Positions 19,395 through 28,213 of a stretch of 43,785 nucleotides of DNA are shown here, one piece after another; the first letter of the stretch is position 1, and each line of letters begins with the position of its first letter. Location: assembly GCA_038750655.1 (NCBI GenBank), contig JBCDGZ010000058.1, positions 1 to 43,785 on the forward strand, in the 5' to 3' direction. Made by a program: the position numbers and the translations under genes. The notes below the pieces were generated by a model. That model saw only the letters and a list, made by a program, of their open reading frames with translations. It made no database searches and was not told the origin of the DNA. Source of the DNA: JBCDGZ01 sp038750655 (GTDB taxonomy: Bacteria; Bacteroidota; Bacteroidia; Chitinophagales; Saprospiraceae).

Positions 19395-22300
19395 CTATTT
19401 CAACACAATCACCCTTCTCCCCATACGCCCCCGATCCGTTTGAAAGCGAAGCCAATAAGTCCCTTGCGGCAAAGCGCCCAAGTCCATCCGGAGGCGGTGG
19501 GCCCCTGCCGCTAGTTCTTCATTGTCCAAAACCCTCAACACCTGTCGACCCAGTGGATCATACAAATCTACCCGAAGTGCAGTCGCTTGATGGAGTTCAA
19601 AGCTGAGAATGCTCACCGCTCTCGTCGGATTGGGCTGTATTTTGGGGCTTTGGGCAAATTCAGAAATCGTGTGGACACTGACGGTTTGTACAAAAATATT
19701 GGTGGTCAGGATGCTGTCGCAGCCTGCTGTGTTGATTAGTGTGTCGATCAGTACGGTATCATTTTCATAAAAAATACCGTTGTAACTTTCGCCCAGTAAA
19801 ATGGTGGTATCTAGACTCCCGGTTGTATGGTCCAGGACCAGTAAATTCAGCAGTTCCAGGCTATCACAGCCGTTGGCAGCGGAGAGGGGATTGGCGTAAA
19901 GCCCCGTAATGTTGTAGCTGAGGCCGCCGAACAGGACGCTTTCCCCCTCACAAATTGCGCTATCGATCATAGTCGAGTAGGACGCTTGGACCGTTAGCGC
20001 CAGGCTGCTTAGGCTATCGCAGCCATTGGCAGCAGATAGGGAGTCGGTGTAGAAGCCGGTCATGTTGTAGGGAAGGTTGTTGAAAAAATAGACCTCGCCG
20101 TTGCAAATGCTGGCTTCTTCGATAAGTCGGGGGACTTGAAGTACTTCCAACTCGGCAATGGTGATGCTATCGTAGGTGATCAGCGCAGTAGTGTCGAAAA
20201 CGGTAGTATCGGCCAGAATATGCACATTGGCGTAGGTATCTCCCTCGCAGATGTCCTGCTGTTGGGTGGCATAAACCACCCCTCGTTCAATGGTGTGGAA
20301 GAGGAGGGGAGCATCCGTGGGTTGGAGATCGTCGAAGTAGACGGCTGTACGGTTTTCGATGAGGGTACCAGCGGGATTGTTTGGTTGTTGAGCAATTCTA
20401 AATTTGACATAAGCCTGAGAACCGGCCTCATTAGTGGAGGCGGGGGGTAACTTTATATTTTCGAAGGTAAATCGAGCAACACCATTGTCGTGTAACTCAA
20501 AGGCGTAGGAGTGGCTACTGCTGCCCGCTTGTAAGCTCTCCGGCCGTACAAAGGGGGAGAGGGTGTCGCGGATGACAATGCGATCGACGGTATCGCCGCT
20601 GGTGTTTTGCCAGCGGATGTGGTATTCAATATCGGTATTGGCTTCAATAAAATGTTGGGCTAATCGGCCCTTGGGGTAGCCCTTTTGTTCTTCTGCTAAA
20701 AAACTGCTCACGCTCTCCTGACAGTCGTGCGATACAAAGATATTTCCATCATCTTCTGGATAGACGGTGGCCAGTCCGCGACTGAAATCCCCCATACCGT
20801 TGACCCCACAGCCTTCAATATCTAGCGACGGCAAGCTGGAGCCGGGATGCCCCGGCGCCTGGTCAACCTCAAAGCGGAGGGTCTTCCCTTCGGGATGTGC
20901 CACCAGAATCATCTCCTCATTGCCATTGAGCCTAAAGCTGTTGGTGCGCTCAATGATCATATCTTCAATGACGATAAATTGCCGCGATTGGGTCATATTG
21001 ACATCGCTGGTATTGCGGATGTAGAGGAGGGTAGAGTCGCCTTGGCACACGCCGTCGACTTCGATGGTGTAGCCCTCCCAGCTGGGATTGACGGGGAGGC
21101 AGATGGAGTCGGGGCTGATCTGTGCGCTGACGCAGTGGGTTTCGCCGTCGACGGTGCCGCTGCTGTTGAGTACGAGGTTCAGCTCGAAGCTGCCGCAGGC
21201 AGCGGCAGCCAGTTCGGGAGGACTGAAGCGTAAGCGATTAGGGGCCAGCACGACCGGTGTAAGAGAGCTATTGAAGTAGTTGAAATCATCATCAAATTCA
21301 ATCTCTATATTGATCGGTCCTGTAGCGACTGGTCCATTATTGCAGTAATTGACCGTATAGGTACTCAACATACCCCGGCGCAGCAAGGGCGTTGATAAAT
21401 CCACCTCCAGTTGCGGGCAGCCCGCTTGTTGCTGTAAACCAAAATTGACCTCCACTGAGTCTAGCGTTCCCTGTGGGTTGGCCATCAGACTCACCGCAGG
21501 GCATAAGTCCCAATAATCCGGGGTATACACCCGAACATCATAAAAACCGCCGTTTACCGGAATGCGATAGCGGCCTTCGGCATCCGTCGTCCCGTAATAG
21601 GTCCGACTGCCTACCGCCTCCACAATCAGCTCCGGAAATCCCATTTCCCCCGGCCCCTGCTGGCAGTCCAGCGTATTGTCCATAAATACCTGACCGTAGA
21701 TATAACTTTCTCCCATGCGGCCATCCCGCTCCAAACGCATCATCAACACTTTTGTCGTCGTCACATTACCCCCCATATCGCGCGCCCGGCTGACCCCAGC
21801 GATGCCCAGTCGCCCGTCGGGCGCCTCGACCAGCGATTTAGCCGTCTCCTCCAGCTCACTGCCGTAGGTGTACTCCCAAAGGACATTGCCATCCGTATCC
21901 GTGTTGATGATATAGTAGTCTCCCTCACCGCTGTTGAAAGTTGTTCCGGCGAGGAGGAGGCTACCGTCTTGCCGCTGTTTAAGGTCGAAGCAAATGTCGC
22001 CTTCAGGGTCGCTGCCGTAGGTGCGCGTCCAGAGCGAATCTCCGTTGAGGTTGGTTTTGAGGAGGTAAATATCGGGTTGGATCATCGCGGTATCCGTCGA
22101 GGCCGCTCCGGCCAGAAAATAGCCATCAGATTGCGGTAGGATACTCGTGATATTATAGTAGTAATCGCCCTCGTAGATCTGCTCCCACTGCGTATTGCCG
22201 TTGGCGTCCGTTTTGATCAGTACTGCGCCGCTGACGAAATCTTCGCTTTCGTTATCGGTGACGCCGCCAAGGAGGTAGCCGCCGTCGGGCGTTTGGAGGA

Positions 22301-22868
22301 GGGTGAAGCCTTCTTCGCTGCTGGTGTAGGTCTGCGACCACTGTTCGGCGCCATCGGCGTCGGTTTTGAGGAGGAAGGCCTGCGGGGTGCCGGTGCAGTC
22401 GAAGCAGCCGGTGAGGAGGTAGCCGCCATCGGCGGTTTGGAGGAGGGTGTTGGCCCGGTCGGATTCGAAGGGATCGCCGTAGGCGAGTATCCAGCGTTGA
22501 TTGCCCGCCAGGTCGGTCTTGAAGAGCAGGGCATCGGCAGAGGAGCTGAAGCTATTGGTGGAGCCGGTGGCGACCAGGTCGCCGTTGCGGTCTTGGATCA
22601 AGGCGATGGCCAGCTCCCGCTGGGTGCTGCCGCCGTAGGTGTTGGCCCAAACGACCTGCCCGTCTATGTCGATGCGCAGCAGGCTGGCATCATCGATGGG
22701 GGAGTTGCCGGGAATGCCACTGCGACCAGAAATGACGTAGCCGCCATCGGCGAGGCGCACAATCGAATGGCCTTCAATAAATTCGTCGTAAGTTCGGAAC
22801 CAGCCTTGAGCGTAGAGAGAGGAAGGTAAGCAACTGCAAGTTAAGCACAGCAAAAGTACCCCTGCCAT
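19395..22868 (-). CDS. T9SS-secreted protein with propeller-like repeats and DUF7619-type domain (1157 aa)
   Basis: Start set at the ATG 22868, which begins a signal peptide (MAGVLLLCLTCSCLPSSLYAQ); the open frame further upstream would need a TTG start and lacks a signal. Residues about 25-385 are repeated GGYLLTG/GGVTDN-like units with LLKTDADGxxxW motifs, a beta-propeller-like repeat common in Bacteroidota exported proteins. Then come an SdrD-B-like Cna fold (about 389-480, YIYGQVFMDNTLDCQQG), a DUF11-like segment (about 505-580, NNGPVATGPINIEIEF), a DUF7619-type domain (about 726-863, PKGRLAQHFIEANTDIEY and VIRDTLSPFVRPESL), three short ICxGE/NGCDSL repeats (about 870-1010) and a type A T9SS sorting domain (about 1076-1157, QPNPTRAVS). 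Probably a large cell-surface protein; no catalytic motif seen. Confidence 0.88.
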   Translation of the reverse strand: MAGVLLLCLTCSCLPSSLYAQGWFRTYDEFIEGHSIVRLADGGYVISGRSGIPGNSPIDDASLLRIDIDGQVVWANTYGGSTQRELAIALIQDRNGDLVATGSTNSFSSSADALLFKTDLAGNQRWILAYGDPFESDRANTLLQTADGGYLLTGCFDCTGTPQAFLLKTDADGAEQWSQTYTSSEEGFTLLQTPDGGYLLGGVTDNESEDFVSGAVLIKTDANGNTQWEQIYEGDYYYNITSILPQSDGYFLAGAASTDTAMIQPDIYLLKTNLNGDSLWTRTYGSDPEGDICFDLKQRQDGSLLLAGTTFNSGEGDYYIINTDTDGNVLWEYTYGSELEETAKSLVEAPDGRLGIAGVSRARDMGGNVTTTKVLMMRLERDGRMGESYIYGQVFMDNTLDCQQGPGEMGFPELIVEAVGSRTYYGTTDAEGRYRIPVNGGFYDVRVYTPDYWDLCPAVSLMANPQGTLDSVEVNFGLQQQAGCPQLEVDLSTPLLRRGMLSTYTVNYCNNGPVATGPINIEIEFDDDFNYFNSSLTPVVLAPNRLRFSPPELAAAACGSFELNLVLNSSGTVDGETHCVSAQISPDSICLPVNPSWEGYTIEVDGVCQGDSTLLYIRNTSDVNMTQSRQFIVIEDMIIERTNSFRLNGNEEMILVAHPEGKTLRFEVDQAPGHPGSSLPSLDIEGCGVNGMGDFSRGLATVYPEDDGNIFVSHDCQESVSSFLAEEQKGYPKGRLAQHFIEANTDIEYHIRWQNTSGDTVDRIVIRDTLSPFVRPESLQAGSSSHSYAFELHDNGVARFTFENIKLPPASTNEAGSQAYVKFRIAQQPNNPAGTLIENRTAVYFDDLQPTDAPLLFHTIERGVVYATQQQDICEGDTYANVHILADTTVFDTTALITYDSITIAELEVLQVPRLIEEASICNGEVYFFNNLPYNMTGFYTDSLSAANGCDSLSSLALTVQASYSTMIDSAICEGESVLFGGLSYNITGLYANPLSAANGCDSLELLNLLVLDHTTGSLDTTILLGESYNGIFYENDTVLIDTLINTAGCDSILTTNIFVQTVSVHTISEFAQSPKIQPNPTRAVSILSFELHQATALRVDLYDPLGRQVLRVLDNEELAAGAHRLRMDLGALPQGTYWLRFQTDRGRMGRRVIVLK

Positions 22869-23016
22869 TATCCGGAGATGATGAGAAAAGTAGTGCGTGT
22901 AACGTCGGGGTCTGGTGCAGTTCACAGTATGAGGTTTTGTGTCTCTGATACAAAAGTGCAAATGATTTTGCGGGAGAACAACAACAGATATTTGATTTTT
23001 TCAAGAGAAGTTAATA

Positions 23017-23024
23017 TATTTTTG
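23017..23024 (+). promoter_or_regulatory. Bacteroidota -7 box for the gene at 23087
   Basis: TATTTTTG matches the TAnnTTTG -7 consensus of Bacteroidota primary-sigma promoters. A TTTG at 22991 is a possible -33 element, though the 22-nt spacing is a little long. The predicted start of transcription (about 23030) leaves a leader of roughly 57 nt. Confidence 0.4.
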
Positions 23025-23086
23025 CGGCAAAAAATGCTTATAATCAGTAAGTTAGCGTTTTAATTTTCCAAACAGAATCATGGATT

Positions 23087-24487
23087 ATGGATAAGAGTAG
23101 ATTGATAGAATTGTTACAGACTTTTGATAAAAAAGATGTCCGGGCCTGTCGCAAATTTCTCCAATCCCCCCTACACAATCAGCGGCAGGATGTGCTCGAC
23201 TTATTTGAGTATTTGGTGCCCTTGATCCCCTTTACCCGAAAGCGGTACATCGAAAAAAGCTATGTGTACGAAAAATTGTACGGTCGGGGGGCTTATGATG
23301 AGAAGAAAATTAGCTATATGATGTCCTTTCTTTATCAGGCACTTAAGCGCTTTTTGGCCTATCAGGAGTTTACTGCTGAGGAAACAGTTCCGCAGATTTA
23401 CCTCAGTCGCGCTCTGCGCCGACGCGGCTTAAACCGCCATTTCGAAAGCGAACTCAAGCAGGCCAAGGCCAAACTTCGCGAGCAGCCCTACCGCAGTGTC
23501 GATTACCACCTGAATCATTTCCAGATTTGCTTTGAAGAAAGCGATTATATGGTCAACCAAAAGAGAGCACCAAGTACAGTTTTACAGCAATTGTTTGACG
23601 AATTGAACGCCTTTTACGTCGCTCAAAAGTTAAGCCTAAGCTGCTCGGCTTTTAGTCAGGAGATTCTAGCGCAAGGGAATTACCAGAAAGGACTGCTGCC
23701 GGAGGTGCTGCAATTTGTCGAAAACAGCGATTTTTCGGCTACACCAGCCATTGCCATCTACTTTTACAGCTACAAAATGTTAAGCACCCCCGATTCGGAG
23801 CATTATTTTTATCAACTCCAAGGCTACATCAACGCGCAATACCATAAATTTCCGGTCAACGAACTCAAAGACATCTACCTTTTCTCCATTAACTACTGTA
23901 TCCGTCAGCAGAACCTGGGCAAGCGGCAATTCCTCAACGAGGCCTTCAAGCTCTACCAACAGGGCTTAGAGCGTCAAGTCTTTCTGGTCAATGGAATGCT
24001 GGCTAGTAAAACGTACAACAACATCTCCCTGGCGGGCATTATCCTCAATGAATTTGAGTGGGTAGAAGGCTTTTTATTTGAGTACAAGGATCGGCTGGAG
24101 GAAAAGTACGAGGGCAACAGCTTCAACTACAACTTGGCCTATCTCTATTACAAAAAGACCGATTACAACAATGCGATGAAGTTGCTGCAGCAGGTGGAAT
24201 TCGAAGATATGCTGTTCAATCTGCAGGCCCGGCGCATGCTCCTCAAAATCTACTACGAACTTGAAGAGCTGGCCGCCCTGGACTCGTTGCTGAGTAGTTT
24301 TAAGAATTTTATCTATCGCCACAACCTAGGCTACCATAAAGACAATTATCTGAACTTGTTGAAATTTACTCGTAAGCTTTTACAGCTGAATACCTTTGAT
24401 AAAACGGCGGTGGGGCAGCTGCGTGGGGAGATAGAGACGACGCCGGCACTGGCCGAGCGCAAGTGGTTATTGGAACAGTTGGGGTAA
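23087..24487 (+). CDS. Helical-repeat protein of unknown function (466 aa)
   Basis: Predicted cytoplasmic protein without signal peptide or membrane segment. It is rich in Leu, Tyr, Phe and Lys in a regular helix-turn-helix spacing, suggesting a TPR-like alpha-solenoid. The N-terminus (MDKSRLIELLQTFDKKDVRA followed by CRKFLQSP) resembles Bacteroidota hypothetical proteins of this length, which usually stand alone. It is transcribed divergently from the T9SS gene at 22868 and ends 8 bp from the convergent gene at 24496. No catalytic motif is visible, so a protein-interaction role is the most that can be inferred. Confidence 0.8.
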   Translation: MDKSRLIELLQTFDKKDVRACRKFLQSPLHNQRQDVLDLFEYLVPLIPFTRKRYIEKSYVYEKLYGRGAYDEKKISYMMSFLYQALKRFLAYQEFTAEETVPQIYLSRALRRRGLNRHFESELKQAKAKLREQPYRSVDYHLNHFQICFEESDYMVNQKRAPSTVLQQLFDELNAFYVAQKLSLSCSAFSQEILAQGNYQKGLLPEVLQFVENSDFSATPAIAIYFYSYKMLSTPDSEHYFYQLQGYINAQYHKFPVNELKDIYLFSINYCIRQQNLGKRQFLNEAFKLYQQGLERQVFLVNGMLASKTYNNISLAGIILNEFEWVEGFLFEYKDRLEEKYEGNSFNYNLAYLYYKKTDYNNAMKLLQQVEFEDMLFNLQARRMLLKIYYELEELAALDSLLSSFKNFIYRHNLGYHKDNYLNLLKFTRKLLQLNTFDKTAVGQLRGEIETTPALAERKWLLEQLG

Positions 24488-24495
24488 GGGACATC

Positions 24496-25029
24496 CTAGA
24501 CGTTTTCAATAACGAATCCCTTTCGCTTCCAATTACTAATGATTTTACCTAGCTGCTTAAGCATATAGTGAGAGTCAACGATAAAATCGTACTGCTGTTG
24601 CCGATCATCTTTTTCCAGGATAATGAAGTTTTTGATTTGATTTCCTCTGAGTTCATTGATCATATCACGGTAGTAGTCTTCGGATATGTCAAGCGGAGGA
24701 TTGTACTCCTCCTTCAGAAGAATCTTATCAATATTCTTGAGTTGAATGGTTCTCTTGGCTTCCTTTTGCTTAGAGGATATCAAGTGTATTTGATCAGCAT
24801 CTATTTCAATGGTTCGATGGTTGGTTTTCGACTTCATCTTTTTCTGGAGGTAGATTAACCAAGAGCCTAGGCCGATGTAAACAATGATCAAGCCTACAAT
24901 AACCGCTGTACATTGGGTGGCGAAGCTAGAAATCGCGGCGGCAGGGATAGAAATGAGGAGAGTGAGTAGCAACTCTTTTCTCTTGATCCGGTAATAGCTG
25001 AGGTCTTCGATTAGTTTAGCTTTAAACAT
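24496..25029 (-). CDS. Membrane protein with cytoplasmic PH-like domain, unknown function (177 aa)
   Basis: Starts MFKAKLIEDLSYYRIKRKEL. Two adjacent membrane segments at about residues 20-40 and 42-62 are followed by about 110 soluble residues with alternating beta-strand character and a terminal helix, as in YcxB-like or bacterial PH domains. Size, topology and layout match the gene at 40906-41439 (also 177 aa), so the two may be distant members of one family, though sequence identity is low by eye. It is convergent with the gene ending at 24487. A leader hairpin lies upstream at 25056-25080. Confidence 0.75.
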   Translation of the reverse strand: MFKAKLIEDLSYYRIKRKELLLTLLISIPAAAISSFATQCTAVIVGLIIVYIGLGSWLIYLQKKMKSKTNHRTIEIDADQIHLISSKQKEAKRTIQLKNIDKILLKEEYNPPLDISEDYYRDMINELRGNQIKNFIILEKDDRQQQYDFIVDSHYMLKQLGKIISNWKRKGFVIENV

Positions 25030-25055
25030 TTGTAGTTGTTTTTATTTAGTCCGCA

Positions 25056-25080
25056 CCGTGTCTCTTGCCAAAGGACACGG
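25056..25080 (-). promoter_or_regulatory. Leader hairpin upstream of the PH-like membrane gene
   Basis: CCGTGTC (25056-25062) pairs with GACACGG (25074-25080) around an 11-nt loop, 27 bp upstream of the ATG at 25029. It is GC-rich in an AT-rich intergenic region. There is no T run on the minus strand; it may be a leader structure or operator for either divergent gene. Confidence 0.35.
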
Positions 25081-25187
25081 CGATCCACTTTTAGTCAGGA
25101 TAAAAATACAACCATATTCTGTTAAATGCTAAATGACTTCAGTTGTTTTTTGTAAATTTTTGGCTTTTAGTATGAAAATTAAACTCA

Positions 25188-25769
25188 ATGAAACGATTTA
25201 AAATCTTTTGCCTCCTCCTGCTGTTTAGCAGCACCCTACTGGCCCAAAAAGTACGCATCAGTAATGGCACCCTCATCAAGCAGTTTCCCGAAAATTCGTA
25301 CTACGAGCTGGACTTTGGTGATAGGGATGAGCAGGGGAGAATTTGTTGCAATTATGGGGTCATTACGGGGTACATCCGTGCCTTGGGGCCAGATAGCATT
25401 GGCGTACTCTTGGATTCCTACACCAACTATGAGTTACCGGATAGTATGCCGGTACGGCAGGCCATAGTATTTAAAACACCGTCGCGCTACCAAACTTTCG
25501 CCAAGACGGATTTACTGAGCTTGCAGCGCTTCAAAAATGCTAAGCAGAGAAAGCGCAAAGAGAATATACAGACTTTGGGCGGCATAATTATGTTCGCTGG
25601 ACTGGTGACCTTGACCAATCACTTGATCGTAGATGAACCGGCCAATCGCAATGTTCTGCTCATTGCTGGAGGGATTCAAGTGGGGGTGGGTATCGCTCTG
25701 GTGAGCATCGGTAGGAGTAAGCGTTATCGGTTCAAGGGGCAGAAGCAAAACTGGGCCGTTGTCAATTAA
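25188..25769 (+). CDS. Exported protein of unknown function (193 aa)
   Basis: A signal peptide at residues 1-19 (MKRFKIFCLLLLFSSTLLAQ) is followed by a beta-rich middle region and two hydrophobic segments near the C-terminus (about 128-150 and 155-172), so the mature protein may be anchored by its tail. The C-terminus is basic (RSKRYRFKGQKQ). I recognise no family. It is divergent from the PH-like gene at 25029 and followed after 104 bp by another small exported protein on the same strand. Confidence 0.75.
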   Translation: MKRFKIFCLLLLFSSTLLAQKVRISNGTLIKQFPENSYYELDFGDRDEQGRICCNYGVITGYIRALGPDSIGVLLDSYTNYELPDSMPVRQAIVFKTPSRYQTFAKTDLLSLQRFKNAKQRKRKENIQTLGGIIMFAGLVTLTNHLIVDEPANRNVLLIAGGIQVGVGIALVSIGRSKRYRFKGQKQNWAVVN

Positions 25770-25873
25770 CTAGACCAGCGTTAAACTAATATTAAAATGA
25801 GGCGGCAGCGTGATCAATAGCCATAGGCGAGGCGTTTTAAAGATGATTGATTTTTTTAAACACCCATAGCTTT

Positions 25874-26398
25874 ATGAAAACGAATACATTTCAATTATTG
25901 CAGTTCCTGCTGATCCCCATTGGTTTCTTTTTCCTTACCCCCTCCATTATTCAGGCACAATCCATCGCAACGGGCCTGGGCGGCGTACCCACTAATTTGA
26001 TCGTTCATTCGCGCGATGTTCCACAACTCGATGTCGTCGGGCAACACCTGATTCGGCGAGGCGTCAGCTTCATAGAGACGGATGCCGTCCTGGAATTCGG
26101 AGCCGGCTACGCCAACGAACAAATTCATTGGGAGTTGCTCACCCGAGAGGAAGTACAGACCGTCAGGCACAAAAAGATGTACGGTAAGGATGAACGCTAT
26201 TACGAATTCAGTTTCCTGGACGAAGAGGGAGAATTGATCCACTTTATTCGGATCAAGGAGCGCGCAGTTAAGCGCATTCAGAATGAAAAAAGTAAGTATG
26301 TATCTTATTCTTTCAACTTCAATAAACTGCCAATTACGATTTTTGAGCAGGCTAAAAAGTTGAAGCTAGAGTACATTCACAAGTCGAAAAAACACTAA
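25874..26398 (+). CDS. Exported protein of unknown function (174 aa)
   Basis: The frame opens nine codons earlier at 25847, but the ATG at 25874 begins a clean signal peptide (MKTNTFQLLQFLLIPIGFFF ending IIQAQ), so this start is preferred. The mature protein is about 145 residues, mixed alpha/beta, with a basic C-terminus (KLKLEYIHKSKKH). No family recognised. Its stop codon overlaps by four bases the stop codon of the convergent lipoprotein gene at 26395. Confidence 0.72.
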   Translation: MKTNTFQLLQFLLIPIGFFFLTPSIIQAQSIATGLGGVPTNLIVHSRDVPQLDVVGQHLIRRGVSFIETDAVLEFGAGYANEQIHWELLTREEVQTVRHKKMYGKDERYYEFSFLDEEGELIHFIRIKERAVKRIQNEKSKYVSYSFNFNKLPITIFEQAKKLKLEYIHKSKKH

Positions 26399-27339
26399 TA
26401 TTCCAACTGCTTAAGGCCTTCGGCACCCTGCTGTAACATACCGCCAACCAGCCCGCGCAGCTCCGCCGCCGTATCCCCCAAGGGCTTGTAAACAGCCGTC
26501 CAGCGCAGCTCGCACTGGCTGTCCGAAATCGGGCGCAGCTGCATCTCCGACTCGAAGCCCGCCATCGGCCACTCCGAGTCCAACCCCTCGTAACGCAGGT
26601 AGAATTGCTGCCGGTTCACATCAACCAGCTCCTCGGAGAATTCCTTGTTCTCTGGTGTTGCGCAAAAGCGCCGTGCGCCCTTCCCCCGGCCCACCGTCTT
26701 GGAGAAGTTAAACAGTTGCTGGTAGCGCTCCACCTTCTCAAAAGTGCCAATTACAGCCCAGACCTTCTCCGCCGGCTGCTCCAGCAGTTCTTTGATCGTT
26801 ATCGATTCCATATGCAGGCGCTTCAGGCCGAAAATGCTGCGAGCGTAGGTCTCCTTCAATGTAGACTGAAGCTGCCGCAGATTATTCTTTGTTTGCGGCT
26901 CAAAGCTGCCCTCCCAAAAGACCTGACAGTTGCCATTGCCCAAATCTTTGACTCGAATCGTCGACTGATAATTGTTCATCGGTAGGCTGGACTCGGTCGC
27001 AGCGTAACTGAGGCTCATCGCGCTGCCGTCCAGCGCCGTTAGTTGCTCCGTGATTTTAGCGCCATCGGCCGTTTCCAGCTTGCGCACCATCCCAATCCCA
27101 TTGCCGCTGGCCGTCGACTGTTGGATCATCGGCTTCATGTACTGCTCTGGTTCTGCAAAAGTACTGATGGTGTTCCAAACTTCGGCCGAGCTGGCCAGGA
27201 TAGTCCCCATCGCCTTGACTTTAGTTGCATTGGCGGACGGTGGCGAGGTCTTGACTTTGGGCGCAGAGCCCGAATCGCAGGCCACTAGGAAGAGGAATAA
27301 AGCACTAAGAACGCAGAGTCGAAGGATGGTCTTTTTCAT
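26395..27339 (-). CDS. Lipoprotein with two SRPBCC-fold domains (314 aa)
   Basis: Start set at 27339: the upstream 51 codons of open frame overlap the preceding gene, whereas MKKTILRLCVLSALFLFLVAC gives a lipoprotein signal with Cys at residue 21. Two SRPBCC (polyketide-cyclase-like, hydrophobic-ligand-binding) domains follow. The first is at about 40-170 (VKAMGTILASSAEVWNTIST, FEPQTKNNLRQLQSTLKETY), the second at about 175-310 (ESITIKELLEQPAEKVWAVI, PLGDTAAELRGLVGGMLQQG). Each has the W-x-x-I-STF/GTF start and long C-terminal helix typical of the fold. It is last in the minus-strand run with another SRPBCC protein, a DoxX-like protein and an SDR. A role in binding a lipid-like compound at the membrane is inferred. 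Confidence 0.8.
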   Translation of the reverse strand: MKKTILRLCVLSALFLFLVACDSGSAPKVKTSPPSANATKVKAMGTILASSAEVWNTISTFAEPEQYMKPMIQQSTASGNGIGMVRKLETADGAKITEQLTALDGSAMSLSYAATESSLPMNNYQSTIRVKDLGNGNCQVFWEGSFEPQTKNNLRQLQSTLKETYARSIFGLKRLHMESITIKELLEQPAEKVWAVIGTFEKVERYQQLFNFSKTVGRGKGARRFCATPENKEFSEELVDVNRQQFYLRYEGLDSEWPMAGFESEMQLRPISDSQCELRWTAVYKPLGDTAAELRGLVGGMLQQGAEGLKQLEY

Positions 27340-27380
27340 GGCCACAAAGGTCAATAATTCGCAGGGAAATTGCAAAAAAA

Positions 27381-27788
27381 CTATTCCTGCTGCCTTTTCA
27401 AATAGGCTTTCCATACCTTCCAGTACCAATCGTTCCAACCCTTTTTGAAGTCTGCAGCAATCGCTGTAGGGACATTCATCTGGTAAAGCCATAATTCGGT
27501 GTGCTCTTCTTCCTCTTTAAACTGTAAAATTAAAATAGAAGGCTGTGCTTCCAGCCTCCAATTTCTGGCTTTCAGGCTTTGAACAATGAGTTGGTTGGGA
27601 ATAAGAAAGAGCGTATGCCCCGACAAGTAATCTCCGTAGAGTTGAAAGGGACGCTGAGCCTGCGCCTCAATCTGGGCCGGATAGCCCGTGATGGCTGCGT
27701 GCAGTGCTGCATCCATATAAAATCGATACAGCTGTGCTGCCCGCGTCCCTTTGAATTTAATGCGTTGCTGGATAGTCGTTGTTTTCAT
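27381..27788 (-). CDS. SRPBCC/AHSA1-type START-fold protein (135 aa)
   Basis: Small soluble protein with features of the Hsp90-ATPase-activator-like (AHSA1) branch of the SRPBCC fold: N-terminal strand and helix (RAAQLYRFYMDAALHAAITG), central GDYLSGHTLFLIPNQLIVQS and C-terminal helix with a GWNDWYWKVWKAYL motif. Length is normal for the family. The gene starts 11 bp downstream of the DoxX-like gene and is followed after 41 bp by the SRPBCC lipoprotein, so the three are likely cotranscribed. Ligand unknown. Confidence 0.82.
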   Translation of the reverse strand: MKTTTIQQRIKFKGTRAAQLYRFYMDAALHAAITGYPAQIEAQAQRPFQLYGDYLSGHTLFLIPNQLIVQSLKARNWRLEAQPSILILQFKEEEEHTELWLYQMNVPTAIAADFKKGWNDWYWKVWKAYLKRQQE

Positions 27789-27799
27789 CCACGTTCAGT

Positions 27800-28174
27800 C
27801 TAGCCAATTATGCTTTGGTCTTTAGCAAATGCCTGAGCATACATCAGTGCAGCCCCCATCATTGCGGTATCGCGAAAGATGGCAATGGTTTGTAGGAAAT
27901 CGCCTGCCAAGGCTCCGGGGATATGGATCAACAGTACAAAGAGAAACATCATTAGTGCGAGTAGTACGGCCGCCAGTTTATCCCACTTGCCGATAATAGC
28001 ACTGATCGTAAAGGCGATCAGGCAAATGCCCGTGAAGTAGACCCAGAAGGCCGGGAAAGGCAGGAATTGCGGAATATAGGGGAGGCTGAATTCGAGCGGG
28101 CCGAAATGTAGGAAGCCGAAGGCCAGGAAGGGAAGAATAAAAAACCACCTTCCAGTTTTAATAAGGGTTTGCAT
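27800..28174 (-). CDS. DoxX-like integral membrane protein (124 aa)
   Basis: Four hydrophobic segments (about residues 8-27, 42-62, 66-84 and 97-115) and small size match the DoxX/DoxD-like family of quinone-linked or redox-associated membrane proteins. FGFLHFGPLEF and the GDFLQTIAIFRDTAMMGAAL segment are typical of the family. It sits 39 bp after the SDR gene and 11 bp before the AHSA1-type gene, suggesting one operon. Function in this group is generally unproven. Confidence 0.8.
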   Translation of the reverse strand: MQTLIKTGRWFFILPFLAFGFLHFGPLEFSLPYIPQFLPFPAFWVYFTGICLIAFTISAIIGKWDKLAAVLLALMMFLFVLLIHIPGALAGDFLQTIAIFRDTAMMGAALMYAQAFAKDQSIIG

Positions 28175-28213
28175 GGTTTAAAATTTTGAGCGTCAATTAA
28201 TAAAGAGTAATGG

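Noticed and set aside
22869..22961. N-terminal extension of the T9SS protein at 19395
   Set aside because: It needs a TTG start, and the signal peptide begins at the ATG 22868.
24482..24500. Possible bidirectional terminator between convergent genes
   Set aside because: Only 8 bp separate the stop codons and no inverted repeat or T run is visible there.
27340..27492. N-terminal extension of the SRPBCC lipoprotein
   Set aside because: It overlaps the AHSA1-type gene in another frame and would hide the lipoprotein signal starting at 27339.
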